DNA from: Citrobacter tructae
GTDB lineage: Bacteria; Pseudomonadota; Gammaproteobacteria; Enterobacterales; Enterobacteriaceae
Length of the DNA: 64,000 nucleotides
NCBI RefSeq assembly: GCF_004684345.1
Contig: NZ_CP038469.1
Location: 4,278,001 to 4,342,000, forward strand
Direction of reading: 5' to 3'
Shown: in pieces, positions 7,797 through 16,006 of the stretch
Layout of the letters: every line of letters starts with the position of its first letter
How positions within the stretch are numbered: the stretch's first letter is position 1
Position numbers and translations under genes: made by a program
The notes under the pieces: model-generated
Seen by the model: the letters and a program-made list of their open reading frames with translations, nothing else
What the model was told of the DNA's origin: nothing
The model's database searches: none

Positions 7797-9347
7797 ATGA
7801 ACAGCATAAAACTAGAATGGAAACGGGGTGACTGGGCGGCTTACTTTGGGCTGATGACCAACAACCTGACTAACCTGCTAACAATGATGGGACTGCTCAT
7901 TTTTGTTGTCGGGATACCGACTGAAATTGTCTATGGCCGTATTGCGCCTGCCTTTGGTTTGGCGGTGTTGGTGGCCAGCGTCTGCTATGCCTGGTTTGGC
8001 CTGCAGATGGCAAAACAAACCGGACGTAAAGACGTGACGGCGCTGCCGTCCGGGCCGAGCGCACCGTCAATTTTTACCGTTACGTTCCTGGTGCTGATGC
8101 CGGTTTATCAGCAAACCAAAGATGCCAACTTCGCCATCCAGATAGCGCTGGTGTGGTGTTTTGTCGAAGCGTTGATTCTGGTGGGCGGTTCGTTCCTGGG
8201 CGAGACCATCCGCAAGATGATCCCGCGCACGGTACTGCTCTCCTGTTTATCCGGGCTGGGTCTGCTGCTGTTGGCGATGAACCCGATGCTGCAGGCGTTT
8301 GAAGCGCCGACCGTATCGTTCATCGTGCTGTTGCTGATCTTCATTAACTGGTTCGGTAAGAAGCCGATTTTTGCCCGCATTCCGACCGGTTTGCTGTTGC
8401 TGATTGCCGGTACGGCCCTGGCATGGATCTCCGGTTTGCAAAGCCCGGAAGCGATCAAAGCATCGATGTCCTCTTTTGGCTTCAACCCGCCGGAAATTCA
8501 CGTCGACAGCTTCCTGCAAGGTCTGCCGCACGCGCTGCCGTACCTGGCTTCTGCGGTTCCCCTGGGTCTGGCGAACTATATTTTTGACCTTGAGAACATT
8601 GAAAGTGCGCACGCCGCAGGTGATGAGTACAACACCCGCAAAGTCATGATGGCGAACGGCTTTGCCTCGATGTTGGGCTGTATGTTGGGGAACCCGTTCC
8701 CGGTCACCGTGTATGTCGGGCATGCGGGCTGGAAAGCGATGGGCGCCAGCATTGGTTATACCCTCGCGTCAGGTATCACCATGTTCCTGGTGCCGCTGTT
8801 TGGTCTTGGGGCGTTTATGCTCGCCATTATTCCGATGACCGCGATCGTGCCGATCTTAGTGTTTATCGGCGTGGTGACTGCCAACCAGGTGGTGCGAGAA
8901 ACGCCCAAAGTTGAGGTGCCCGTCATCTTCATCTGTCTGTTCCCGTGGATAGCCAACTGGGCGTTGACCATCGTTAACAGCGTGATGGGGGCGGCCGGAA
9001 CGTCAGCCGCGAAACTTGGGACCGATCTGCTGCACAGCAAAGGTGTGTACTACGACGGGCTGGTGCATCTCGGTAGCGGCGCACCGCTGGCCAGTATGCT
9101 GTGGGGCTGTATCGCTATCTTTGCCATTATCAACAAGCCATTACGCGGAGCCATTGCTGCCGCCGGTGGTGCGCTGCTGTCACTGTTTGGGGTGATCCAC
9201 TCCCCGGCCGTTGGGTTTGCTGAAGGCAGCTCGCTGATGTTTGTCATGGCCTACCTGATGATGGGCGGTATGTTCGTGATAAAGCATGTTCTCGACAGCC
9301 GTGAAGCCGTGACTACCCTCGAGCAACAACCGACCAAAACCTCCTGA
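7797..9347 (+). CDS. NCS2-like (xanthine/uracil-type) permease of the yah cluster
   Basis: A 516-residue integral membrane protein with about 12 hydrophobic segments, no signal peptide and a charged C-terminal tail. It resembles the broad xanthine/uracil permease group. Indicative stretches are TALPSGPSAPSIF near the start of the third segment and a central motif (DLENIESAHAAGDEYNTR, then GNPFPVTVYVGH). The substrate is unknown. The gene lies between yahG and yahI, where I recall no counterpart in K-12. The gap to yahI is only 26 nt, so they are probably co-transcribed. It probably imports the compound, or its ring-opened product, that YahE-J degrade. Confidence 0.85.
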   Translation: MNSIKLEWKRGDWAAYFGLMTNNLTNLLTMMGLLIFVVGIPTEIVYGRIAPAFGLAVLVASVCYAWFGLQMAKQTGRKDVTALPSGPSAPSIFTVTFLVLMPVYQQTKDANFAIQIALVWCFVEALILVGGSFLGETIRKMIPRTVLLSCLSGLGLLLLAMNPMLQAFEAPTVSFIVLLLIFINWFGKKPIFARIPTGLLLLIAGTALAWISGLQSPEAIKASMSSFGFNPPEIHVDSFLQGLPHALPYLASAVPLGLANYIFDLENIESAHAAGDEYNTRKVMMANGFASMLGCMLGNPFPVTVYVGHAGWKAMGASIGYTLASGITMFLVPLFGLGAFMLAIIPMTAIVPILVFIGVVTANQVVRETPKVEVPVIFICLFPWIANWALTIVNSVMGAAGTSAAKLGTDLLHSKGVYYDGLVHLGSGAPLASMLWGCIAIFAIINKPLRGAIAAAGGALLSLFGVIHSPAVGFAEGSSLMFVMAYLMMGGMFVIKHVLDSREAVTTLEQQPTKTS

Positions 9348-9373
9348 ATCGTTTTGCTGTGGAAGATGACGCT

Positions 9374-10324
9374 ATGAAAGAACTTGTGGTCGTTGCCATT
9401 GGCGGCAACAGCATTATCAAAGATAACGCCAGTCAGTCGATTGAGCACCAGGCTGAAGCAGTAAAAGCGGTTGCGGATACGGTGCTGGAGATGTTGGCAT
9501 CCGACTACAACATTGTGCTGACACACGGTAACGGTCCGCAGGTGGGGCTCGATCTGCGGCGCGCGGAGATTGCCCACGAGCGGGAGGGCTTGCCGCTGAC
9601 ACCGCTGGCAAACTGCGTTGCTGACACCCAGGGCGGCATTGGTTATCTGATCCAACAGGCGCTGAATAACCGCCTGGCGCGGCGCGGCGAACAGAAAGCA
9701 GTAACCGTGGTCACGCAGGTGGAGGTCGACAAAAACGATCCGGGCTTTGCTAACCCGACCAAGCCTATCGGGGCGTTCTTCAGTGAAGCGCAGCGTGATG
9801 CGCTGCAACAGGTCAATCCGGGCTGGCGCTTTGTTGAGGATTCCGGGCGCGGCTACCGTCGGGTAGTTGCCTCGCCGGAGCCGAAACGCATTGTCGAGGC
9901 GGAGGCGATTAAAACGCTGACCCAGCAAGGTTTTGTGGTGATTGGCGCGGGCGGCGGCGGGATCCCGGTGGTGCGTAGCGATCAGGGAGATTACCAGAGC
10001 GTAGACGCGGTGATTGATAAAGATCTCTCCACCGCATTGCTGGCGCAGGAGATCCGCGCCGACGTGCTGGTAATTACCACCGGCGTCGAGAAAGTGTGTA
10101 TTCACTTCGGCACACCCAACCAGCAGGCGCTGGACACGGTGGATATGGCAACAATGACCCGCTACATGCAGGAAGGGCACTTCCCTCCGGGCAGCATGTT
10201 ACCCAAAATTGTTGCCAGTCTGGCGTTCCTGGAGCGCGGCGGTAAGCGGGTGATCATCACCACGCCGGAATGCCTGCCCGCCGCGCTGCGTGGCGAAACG
10301 GGCACTCATATTGTCCATTCCTGA
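9374..10324 (+). CDS. yahI: Carbamate kinase-like protein YahI
   Basis: A 316-residue amino-acid-kinase-fold protein of the carbamate kinase family. It has the AIGGNS phosphate-binding start, the THGNGPQVG substrate loop and a central GAGGGGIPV motif. The expected reaction is carbamoyl phosphate + ADP to ATP + carbamate, which decomposes to ammonia and CO2. The ATG at 9374 gives the E. coli length and the canonical KELVVVAIGGN start; an upstream in-frame ATG at 9359 would add five residues without homology. Downstream of a putative carbamoyltransferase, it would provide the energy-yielding last step, as AllK does for oxamate. Confidence 0.95.
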   Translation: MKELVVVAIGGNSIIKDNASQSIEHQAEAVKAVADTVLEMLASDYNIVLTHGNGPQVGLDLRRAEIAHEREGLPLTPLANCVADTQGGIGYLIQQALNNRLARRGEQKAVTVVTQVEVDKNDPGFANPTKPIGAFFSEAQRDALQQVNPGWRFVEDSGRGYRRVVASPEPKRIVEAEAIKTLTQQGFVVIGAGGGGIPVVRSDQGDYQSVDAVIDKDLSTALLAQEIRADVLVITTGVEKVCIHFGTPNQQALDTVDMATMTRYMQEGHFPPGSMLPKIVASLAFLERGGKRVIITTPECLPAALRGETGTHIVHS

Positions 10325-10336
10325 AAGGAGATGCAA

Positions 10337-11719
10337 ATGAAGGAAAACAACAGCCGCCGTGAGTTTTTAAGCCAGGGCGGAAAAATGGTGACCGCTGCCG
10401 CGCTGTTTGGCGCGATAGCCCCGGTCGCGTATGCTGCTAATCCTGTCGGGACAGCCTGTGGCGCGAAGAGCACGATGACGATTAACGATAAACACTATTA
10501 CCTGGATAACGTCCTACTGGAAGCGGGGTTCGATTACGAAAACGCGGTGGTGGTACATACTCGTACCGCTCTGCAAACCGTTGAGATTCAGGACGGAAAG
10601 ATTGTTGCGCTGCGTGAGAATAAGCAGCATCCGGATGCTACGCTGCCGCACTACGATGCGGGTGGAAAGCTGATGCTGCCTGCCATGCGCGACATGCACA
10701 TCCATCTGGATAAAACGTTTTATGGTGGCCCGTGGCGTTCGCTGAATCGTCCGGCGGGTACCACCATTCAGGATATGATCCGCCTGGAGCAAAAGCTGCT
10801 GCCTGAACTCCAGCCGTATACGCAAGAGCGTGCGGAAAAGCTTATCGACCTGCTGCAATCAAAAGGCACCTCGATTGCCCGCAGCCACTGCAATATTGAG
10901 CCGGTTTCCGGGCTGAAAAATCTGGAAAACTTACAGGCAGTGCTGGCGCGTCGTCAGCCGGGTTTTGCCTGTGAAATCGTGGCATTTCCACAGCATGGCT
11001 TGCTGTTATCGAAGTCTGAGTCGTTGATGCGCGAAGCGATGCAGGCCGGGGCGCAGTATGTGGGCGGGCTGGATCCGACCAGCGTGGATGGGGCGATGGA
11101 GAAATCCCTCGACACCATGTTCCAGATTGCTCTCGATTACAACAAAGGCGTGGATATCCATCTGCATGAAACCAGTCCGGCAGGCGTGGCGGCGGTGAAT
11201 TACATGGTGGAAACGGTAGAGAAAACCCCGCAACTGAAAGGCAAGCTGACCATCAGCCATGCGTTTGCGCTGTCTACGCTGAACGAACAGCAGGTTGATG
11301 AACTAGCAACCCGCATGGTAGCGCAGCAAATTACCATTGCCTCGACGGTGCCGATTGGCACGATGCACATGCCGTTGAAACAGCTGCGAGACAAAGGTGT
11401 GGTGGTGATAACCGGTACCGACAGCGTGATCGACCACTGGTCGCCGTATGGTCTGGGGGACATGCTGGAGAAGGCGAATCTGTATGCACAGCTCTATATT
11501 CGCCCGAACGAACTCAACCTGTCGCGGGCGCTGTTCCTCGCCACTGGCGATGTGCTGCCGCTCAACGATAAAGGCGAACGCGTCTGGCCGAAAGCACAGG
11601 ATGAAGCCAGCTTTGTGCTGGTGGATGCCTCCTGCTCGGCGGAAGCTGTCGCCCGCATCTCTCCACGTACCGCAACTTTCCATAAAGGCCTGCTGGTATG
11701 GGGAAATGTGGCGAGCTAG
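10337..11719 (+). CDS. yahJ: Tat-exported amidohydrolase YahJ
   Basis: A 460-residue metal-dependent amidohydrolase related to cytosine deaminase. Expected metal ligands are visible: HIHLDK (HxH), HLHETSP, SHAFAL and a late Asp in GTDSVIDHW. The N-terminus carries a twin-arginine signal (SRREFLS), a hydrophobic stretch and an AYA-type cleavage site, so the folded enzyme is predicted to be periplasmic. E. coli YahJ has the same feature. The ATG at 10337 was chosen over 10331 because AAGGAG (10325-10330) is then spaced 6 nt away. It is last in the yah operon. The substrate is unknown; a cyclic amide or imide is inferred from the family and the neighbours. Confidence 0.93.
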   Translation: MKENNSRREFLSQGGKMVTAAALFGAIAPVAYAANPVGTACGAKSTMTINDKHYYLDNVLLEAGFDYENAVVVHTRTALQTVEIQDGKIVALRENKQHPDATLPHYDAGGKLMLPAMRDMHIHLDKTFYGGPWRSLNRPAGTTIQDMIRLEQKLLPELQPYTQERAEKLIDLLQSKGTSIARSHCNIEPVSGLKNLENLQAVLARRQPGFACEIVAFPQHGLLLSKSESLMREAMQAGAQYVGGLDPTSVDGAMEKSLDTMFQIALDYNKGVDIHLHETSPAGVAAVNYMVETVEKTPQLKGKLTISHAFALSTLNEQQVDELATRMVAQQITIASTVPIGTMHMPLKQLRDKGVVVITGTDSVIDHWSPYGLGDMLEKANLYAQLYIRPNELNLSRALFLATGDVLPLNDKGERVWPKAQDEASFVLVDASCSAEAVARISPRTATFHKGLLVWGNVAS

Positions 11720-11730
11720 CCGTGTTTCAC

Positions 11731-11754
11731 GCGCAGCGGCAAACGTCGCTGCGC
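11731..11754. terminator. Hairpin between convergent yahJ and rcnA
   Basis: GCGCAGCG pairs with CGCTGCGC across an 8-nt loop. It sits between the yahJ and rcnA stop codons. The T-run is weak (GTCTTTA), so termination efficiency is uncertain. Confidence 0.5.
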
Positions 11755-11761
11755 ACTGTCT

Positions 11762-12643
11762 TTACCCTACGATCCCCATATAGCCGTGAATCCCCATATA
11801 TACGCCGACCATGCCGATGAGTACGCTGGAAAAATAGGGAGCTTTGCGCGCCAGCGTGTTAAATCCGCTCCAGCGTTTGGCTGCCTGTTGCACGCTGATT
11901 GCCGCACCTACGCCCACTGTTACCAGCGTTAGCGCCAGCCCGAGGCTGAAGCACAGCACCATGGTGGCCCCCAGCGTGAAGGCTTTGAGCTGGATGCAAA
12001 TCAGCAGTACCGTAATGGCTGCAGGGCAGGGGATCAGTCCGCCGGTCAGGCCAAAAAGTAAAATTTGTCCGTTGCTGACCTCTTTACCCGCAAAGCGGCG
12101 CTGAATATCCGTGGCATGCGCCCGTTCGTGGGCATCCTGATACGCTTTTGAATCTTCGGTGAGTCCTGCCAGTGCAGCATGTTTATGAGCGTGGTCATGA
12201 ACGTGATGATGGTCATGGTGGTGATGATCATGATCATGATGGTGATGTTCGTGATGGTGATGTTCGTGATCATAGTCGTGATGAGTCTGGGCCAGCCAGT
12301 TTTGTTCACCGCGCCAGGTGCGCCAGAACATCCACAATGCGGTGCTCAAAATAATGATCGCCGAGACAAACTGCAGCCAGGGTTCAACTGCCTGGGCGGT
12401 AAACGCTTTGCTGATATACATTCCGCCCAGCGCGATCAACCACACCACGGCGGTATGCGATAGCGTTGCCGCCAGCCCCAACATCACTGCCTGTTTAATT
12501 GTGCCCTTAATGGCGATGATAAAGGCCGCCATCATTGTCTTGGAATGCCCCGGCTCCAGGCCGTGTAACACGCCCAATAAAATCGCGCTGGGAATGAAAA
12601 ACCAGGCATTGCCTTGCTGAAGAAGCGTAGAAAATTCACCCAT
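11762..12643 (-). CDS. rcnA: Nickel/cobalt efflux protein RcnA
   Basis: RcnA exports Ni2+ and Co2+ across the inner membrane. The 293-residue protein has about six hydrophobic segments, the family motif GVLHGLEPGHSKTMM near the N-terminus and GLIPCPAAITVLL in the second half. Between them lies a cytoplasmic loop of roughly 40 residues dominated by His and Asp (about 23 His), longer than in K-12 RcnA (274 residues in total). The start at 12643 was chosen because MGEFSTLLQQGN is the conserved N-terminus; upstream in-frame sequence runs through the RcnR operators. It is divergent from rcnR. Confidence 0.96.
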   Translation of the reverse strand: MGEFSTLLQQGNAWFFIPSAILLGVLHGLEPGHSKTMMAAFIIAIKGTIKQAVMLGLAATLSHTAVVWLIALGGMYISKAFTAQAVEPWLQFVSAIIILSTALWMFWRTWRGEQNWLAQTHHDYDHEHHHHEHHHHDHDHHHHDHHHVHDHAHKHAALAGLTEDSKAYQDAHERAHATDIQRRFAGKEVSNGQILLFGLTGGLIPCPAAITVLLICIQLKAFTLGATMVLCFSLGLALTLVTVGVGAAISVQQAAKRWSGFNTLARKAPYFSSVLIGMVGVYMGIHGYMGIVG

Positions 12644-12679
12644 GAGAATGATTCTTAGTTGTTTTGTTTCATCTGATTC

Positions 12680-12714
12680 TACTCCCCCCCAGTACCAAAT
12701 ACTACCCCCCAGTA
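12680..12714. promoter_or_regulatory. Two RcnR operator sites between rcnA and rcnR
   Basis: Two tandem 15-bp sites occur at 12680-12694 and 12700-12714. Each is TACT, a run of six or seven C (G on the other strand) with one variable base, then AGTA. This is the known RcnR recognition pattern TACT-G6-N-AGTA. Their position lets apo-RcnR repress both rcnA and rcnR. Confidence 0.92.
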
Positions 12715-12762
12715 GATCGGCGCGGTATAGTGAGTCATGATTTATGCAACGGGGATAGGACG

Positions 12763-13035
12763 ATGTCACATACAATCCGCGACAAACAAAAGCTGAAAGC
12801 CCGAGCCAGTAAGATTCAAGGACAGGTAGCGGCGTTGAAAACCATGCTCGATGAACCGCATGAATGTGCAGCCGTTTTACAACAGATTGCGGCGATTCGT
12901 GGAGCCGTAAACGGATTAATGCGTGAAGTGATTAAAGGCCATCTGACCGAGCATATTGTGCATCAATGCGATGAAATAAAACGCGAAGAAGATTTGGATG
13001 TTGTCCTGAAAGTGCTGGATTCTTATATTAAATAA
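12763..13035 (+). CDS. rcnR: Nickel/cobalt-responsive repressor RcnR
   Basis: A 90-residue all-helical repressor of the CsoR/RcnR family that releases DNA on binding Ni or Co. The metal-binding residues expected for RcnR are present: His3 in MSHTIRD, Cys35 in HECAAV, and His60 and His64 in the GHLTEHIVH stretch. The start at 12763 gives the E. coli length and follows GGATAGGA. It is divergent from rcnA across two operator sites. Confidence 0.96.
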   Translation: MSHTIRDKQKLKARASKIQGQVAALKTMLDEPHECAAVLQQIAAIRGAVNGLMREVIKGHLTEHIVHQCDEIKREEDLDVVLKVLDSYIK

Positions 13036-13044
13036 GGTTGAGTG

Positions 13045-13074
13045 CGGCTCATCCACGTACTGATGAATGAGCCG
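13045..13074. terminator. Hairpin between convergent rcnR and yqeG
   Basis: CGGCTCAT and ATGAGCCG form an 8-bp stem shortly after the rcnR stop, followed by TTAATA. It lies between converging genes and probably ends the rcnR transcript. Confidence 0.55.
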
Positions 13075-13089
13075 TTAATACAACACGTT

Positions 13090-14319
13090 CTAGCCAAAAA
13101 ACATCACGGACACGCACAGCAGACCAACAATCAGGGTGATCAGATTCCCTACTGAACGGTACGGTTTTAGTGCCGGAATCAGATAGGTGGACAGCGTCGG
13201 CATGATGAACAAAATCATGGCGATCAGCGGTCCGCTAATCGCGTAAATCATTGAAATCGCATTTGGATTAATGCAGCAAATGATAAACGTGATGGTTGAG
13301 ACCAGCATAATAGACAGGGCGCGGTTAAAGGCCCGGCTTTTCTTCACACCCACCTGATGCAACGACGTTTTCACCACCTCTGTTGCCCCTTCAATCACGC
13401 CAAAGTAGGTGCCGAGGAACGATTTTGACATCGCTACCACGGCGACGATGATCCCGGAAATCGACAGCCATGCTGGCGCGTTGGGCATCATCGACAGCGC
13501 TGACAGAATGGTCACGCCCTCGTGTTTAGCATCTTCAATGTAATTTACGGGAATCGACAACAGACAGCTGAAGACGAAAAACAGCACGCTCAGACAGATG
13601 ATGACGTAGGCTACCTTCATGATTTTTTTGCATTTACCCATGGCCTGCTCGCCGTATTTCTCACGTCTGTCGATAGCAAACGTGGAGATAATGGGCGTAT
13701 GGCTAAAAGCGAAAACCATCACGGGAATAGATATCCAGACTTGATGAAGCGTGTGCTGATCGAAAGACATCTGGCCGGTGAGTAACGTCGGCTGCCAGCT
13801 TCCGGTCAGGTAGAGCGACAGGAACAAAAAGTACGCGATGAGCGGGAACACCAGAAAACCCATCACCCGGATGGTGGCTTGTCGACCCATCAGAAAAATC
13901 AAATTCAGCACCAACACCACGCCCAGACTGACCAGCATACGAACGCGAAGATCTATCTCGATATGTTTTGCCAGCTGTTCGGTGAGTGAATTGGTGATCG
14001 CCACGGCGTAGATCAGCACCACCACAAAGAAGGCAACAAAATAGAGGGTGGTAATCAGGCTGCCTATCTTTTTGCCGTAATAGTGGGTGACCGCGCCGGT
14101 GATCCCTTCACCCGCAGAGGTTTTTGACGACAGGATAAACTGGCACAGCGCTTTGTGCGGCCAGTAGGTTAAAGGCCAGGCGACGAGAGCGGTGATAAAC
14201 AGCACCACCGCACCCGCAGAACCCAGTTGGATGGGGAGGAAAAGGGTTCCTGCGCCGACGGCAGTCCCATATAACGCGAAGCTCCAGAGAGTCTCTTCTT
14301 TTGACCAAATTTTCGACAT
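13090..14319 (-). CDS. yqeG: HAAAP-family amino acid transporter YqeG
   Basis: A 409-residue inner-membrane transporter, the same length as E. coli YqeG, with about 11 hydrophobic segments. The family signature is at the N-terminus (GTAVGAGTLFLPI), with a conserved FSHTPIISTFAIDRREKY stretch midway. The hydroxy/aromatic amino acid permease family includes SdaC, TdcC and DlsT. Serine uptake is the likely role of YqeG, but I do not rely on it as established. In K-12 it lies next to yqeF; here a PACE efflux gene and a regulator gene sit between them. Confidence 0.93.
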   Translation of the reverse strand: MSKIWSKEETLWSFALYGTAVGAGTLFLPIQLGSAGAVVLFITALVAWPLTYWPHKALCQFILSSKTSAGEGITGAVTHYYGKKIGSLITTLYFVAFFVVVLIYAVAITNSLTEQLAKHIEIDLRVRMLVSLGVVLVLNLIFLMGRQATIRVMGFLVFPLIAYFLFLSLYLTGSWQPTLLTGQMSFDQHTLHQVWISIPVMVFAFSHTPIISTFAIDRREKYGEQAMGKCKKIMKVAYVIICLSVLFFVFSCLLSIPVNYIEDAKHEGVTILSALSMMPNAPAWLSISGIIVAVVAMSKSFLGTYFGVIEGATEVVKTSLHQVGVKKSRAFNRALSIMLVSTITFIICCINPNAISMIYAISGPLIAMILFIMPTLSTYLIPALKPYRSVGNLITLIVGLLCVSVMFFG

Positions 14320-14419
14320 TATTTGAACGTATCAACTATAAAATAAACAAAAAGAAGCGCAATTTACCACAAATGAGAGGGGCAGGGGGAGGTGTGAACA
14401 AGTGGGTGGATGAATGGTT

Positions 14420-14452
14420 GAATAGCCGGAATTGAGAAAATTCCGACTATTC
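14420..14452. terminator. Hairpin downstream of the PACE efflux gene
   Basis: GAATAGCCGGAATT and AATTCCGACTATTC form a long stem with one mismatch around a short GAGAA-type loop. It lies between the end of the minus-strand efflux gene (14462) and the yqeG start. No strong T-run follows on either strand. Confidence 0.5.
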
Positions 14453-14461
14453 ATTGGATTA

Positions 14462-14917
14462 TCAGGCAGTAACGCGCTGCTGGCGACGCTTCATCACACG
14501 CTCGCGCAAGGTGTCATACGCCCAGTTATAAAACATGGTGTACGGCAGGAAGAACAGGAAGAAACCTATTTCCAGTGTGAATGCCTGTAGCAGGCTGACG
14601 TTCAGTACATATGCCACAATACTCACCCCGATAACAATAAAACCACTCTCAAAACCTAATGCGTGAAATGCGCGTACTTTAGCCGTACGTTTCACCAGGT
14701 GCGATGGCCATAAGCGGTCAAATAGGGCGTTATAAATGATATTCCAGATCATCGCCGTGGTCGCCAGAAGTACGGTCAGTCCGCCCATTTCCAGCACCGA
14801 TCGCTGCATCAACCACGCGGTGGTTGGCGCGAGAACCGCGGTGGCAATGCCCTCAAAACAGACGGCGTGAAAAATACGCTCCAGTAACGAGCGGCGTTGG
14901 ACTGTATCGTGTTGCAT
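14462..14917 (-). CDS. PACE-family multidrug/biocide efflux transporter
   Basis: A 151-residue membrane protein made of two tandem bacterial transmembrane pair domains, with four hydrophobic helices. The first pair starts with RIFHAVCFEGIATA and the second with RAFHALGFESGFIV, the typical RxxHaxxFE repeats with the conserved Glu of AceI-like proteins. PACE members export chlorhexidine, acriflavine or short-chain diamines; which applies here is unknown. It is divergent from a LysR-type regulator gene, the standard arrangement for this family. There is no counterpart at this place in K-12. Confidence 0.88.
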   Translation of the reverse strand: MQHDTVQRRSLLERIFHAVCFEGIATAVLAPTTAWLMQRSVLEMGGLTVLLATTAMIWNIIYNALFDRLWPSHLVKRTAKVRAFHALGFESGFIVIGVSIVAYVLNVSLLQAFTLEIGFFLFFLPYTMFYNWAYDTLRERVMKRRQQRVTA

Positions 14918-15018
14918 AACGTAAAACCTTCTTTGATGCCCGGATAACGGAATAGTGGCAATTTTATCGTTTTATGTGATATCTAAAAGATAGAATCCAT
15001 CGATAAAATAGATACTTT
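14918..15018. promoter_or_regulatory. Divergent promoter region of the PACE gene and its regulator
   Basis: The 101 nt between the two start codons contain TATCT-AAA-AGATA (14980-14992) and nearby ATCGATAAAATAGAT (15000-15014), both palindromic and A+T rich. They are candidate sites for the LysR-type regulator. Function is inferred from position. Confidence 0.45.
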
Positions 15019-15903
15019 ATGCGCTACTCTCCTGAGGCATTAACGGCATTCGTTGAGACCGTATCCTGCGGCTCTTTTTCTGCGGCGGCGCGGCGGTTAC
15101 GCAAAAGTCAGTCCACCGTCAGCACGGCGATAGCCAATCTGGAAGCCGATCTCGGCTTTGCACTGTTTGACCGTTCTTCACGCCAGCCAACGCTCACTGA
15201 ACAAGGTAAGCGGGTGCTCGGTTATGTGCAGGCGATTCTGTCGGCGAGCGATCGTCTGGACGAAGCGGCGATTTCGCTGTCGGGTGAAACGGAAGCACGT
15301 CTGACCTTTGTGCTTTCGGACACCCTGCACCCGGATGTGCTGGAAGAATTGATGGTGCAGTTTGACCGATTGTTCCCACATACCGAATTTGAATGTCTGA
15401 TTGGTGAAGACGAGGACGTGATCGATCTACTGCAAAAGGGGCGTGCGCAGGTTGGTTTGATTGAAGCACGAGAGGATTACCCCACGGATATGGGCGTCAC
15501 GCGGCTGCCGATGCAAACCTGGATGGGATTGTACGTTGCGGCTTCTCATCCGCTGGCGGCGCAGGAAAAACTGCAGTGGGAGCAGTTGCACACCTGGCGT
15601 GAACTGCGTCTGAATACCTATCTGGAAAGCGGTACCAACGTGGCGCGCGGTCCCGTGTGGTCTGCTCCCAACTATTTACTATTGCTGAGTATGGCGGTGC
15701 AGGGGTTTGGCTGGTGTGCGCTGCCTTGCGCGCTGGTGGAAGAATTTGCCGCGGAAAAACCGCTGGTGCAGCTGAAGGTCCCCGGCTGGCCAAAGGCTAT
15801 CTCGATCGACCTGTTGTGGAATAAGAAATCGCCTCCTGGCGTGGCGGGAAGCTGGCTACGCGATCATTTACAGCAGGGTGGCATCACAATGGCAGATAAA
15901 TGA
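15019..15903 (+). CDS. LysR-type regulator, probable controller of the PACE transporter
   Basis: A 294-residue LysR-type regulator with an N-terminal helix-turn-helix (about residues 4-62, SFSAAARRLRKSQSTVSTAIANLE) and a C-terminal effector-binding domain. The start gives the usual family N-terminus (RYSPEALTAFVETV). It is divergent from the PACE efflux gene, and such pairs are often regulator and target. I do not recognise a named orthologue. The inducer is unknown; a polyamine-like or cationic biocide is possible by analogy with AceI/AceR. Confidence 0.88.
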   Translation: MRYSPEALTAFVETVSCGSFSAAARRLRKSQSTVSTAIANLEADLGFALFDRSSRQPTLTEQGKRVLGYVQAILSASDRLDEAAISLSGETEARLTFVLSDTLHPDVLEELMVQFDRLFPHTEFECLIGEDEDVIDLLQKGRAQVGLIEAREDYPTDMGVTRLPMQTWMGLYVAASHPLAAQEKLQWEQLHTWRELRLNTYLESGTNVARGPVWSAPNYLLLLSMAVQGFGWCALPCALVEEFAAEKPLVQLKVPGWPKAISIDLLWNKKSPPGVAGSWLRDHLQQGGITMADK

Positions 15904-16006
15904 TACACATTTCCTTTGTGATAAAAATCACCATTTTTTAAACAACTCAGATAACTATTCTTAACAATCATCTACTATGGCGCTGTTATTTTGCGCTGAG
16001 GTGGCG

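Noticed and set aside
12046..12463. Several Met/Val/His-rich open frames overlapping rcnA on both strands.
   Set aside because: They are by-products of the low-complexity CAT/GTG repeats that encode the His-rich loop of RcnA.
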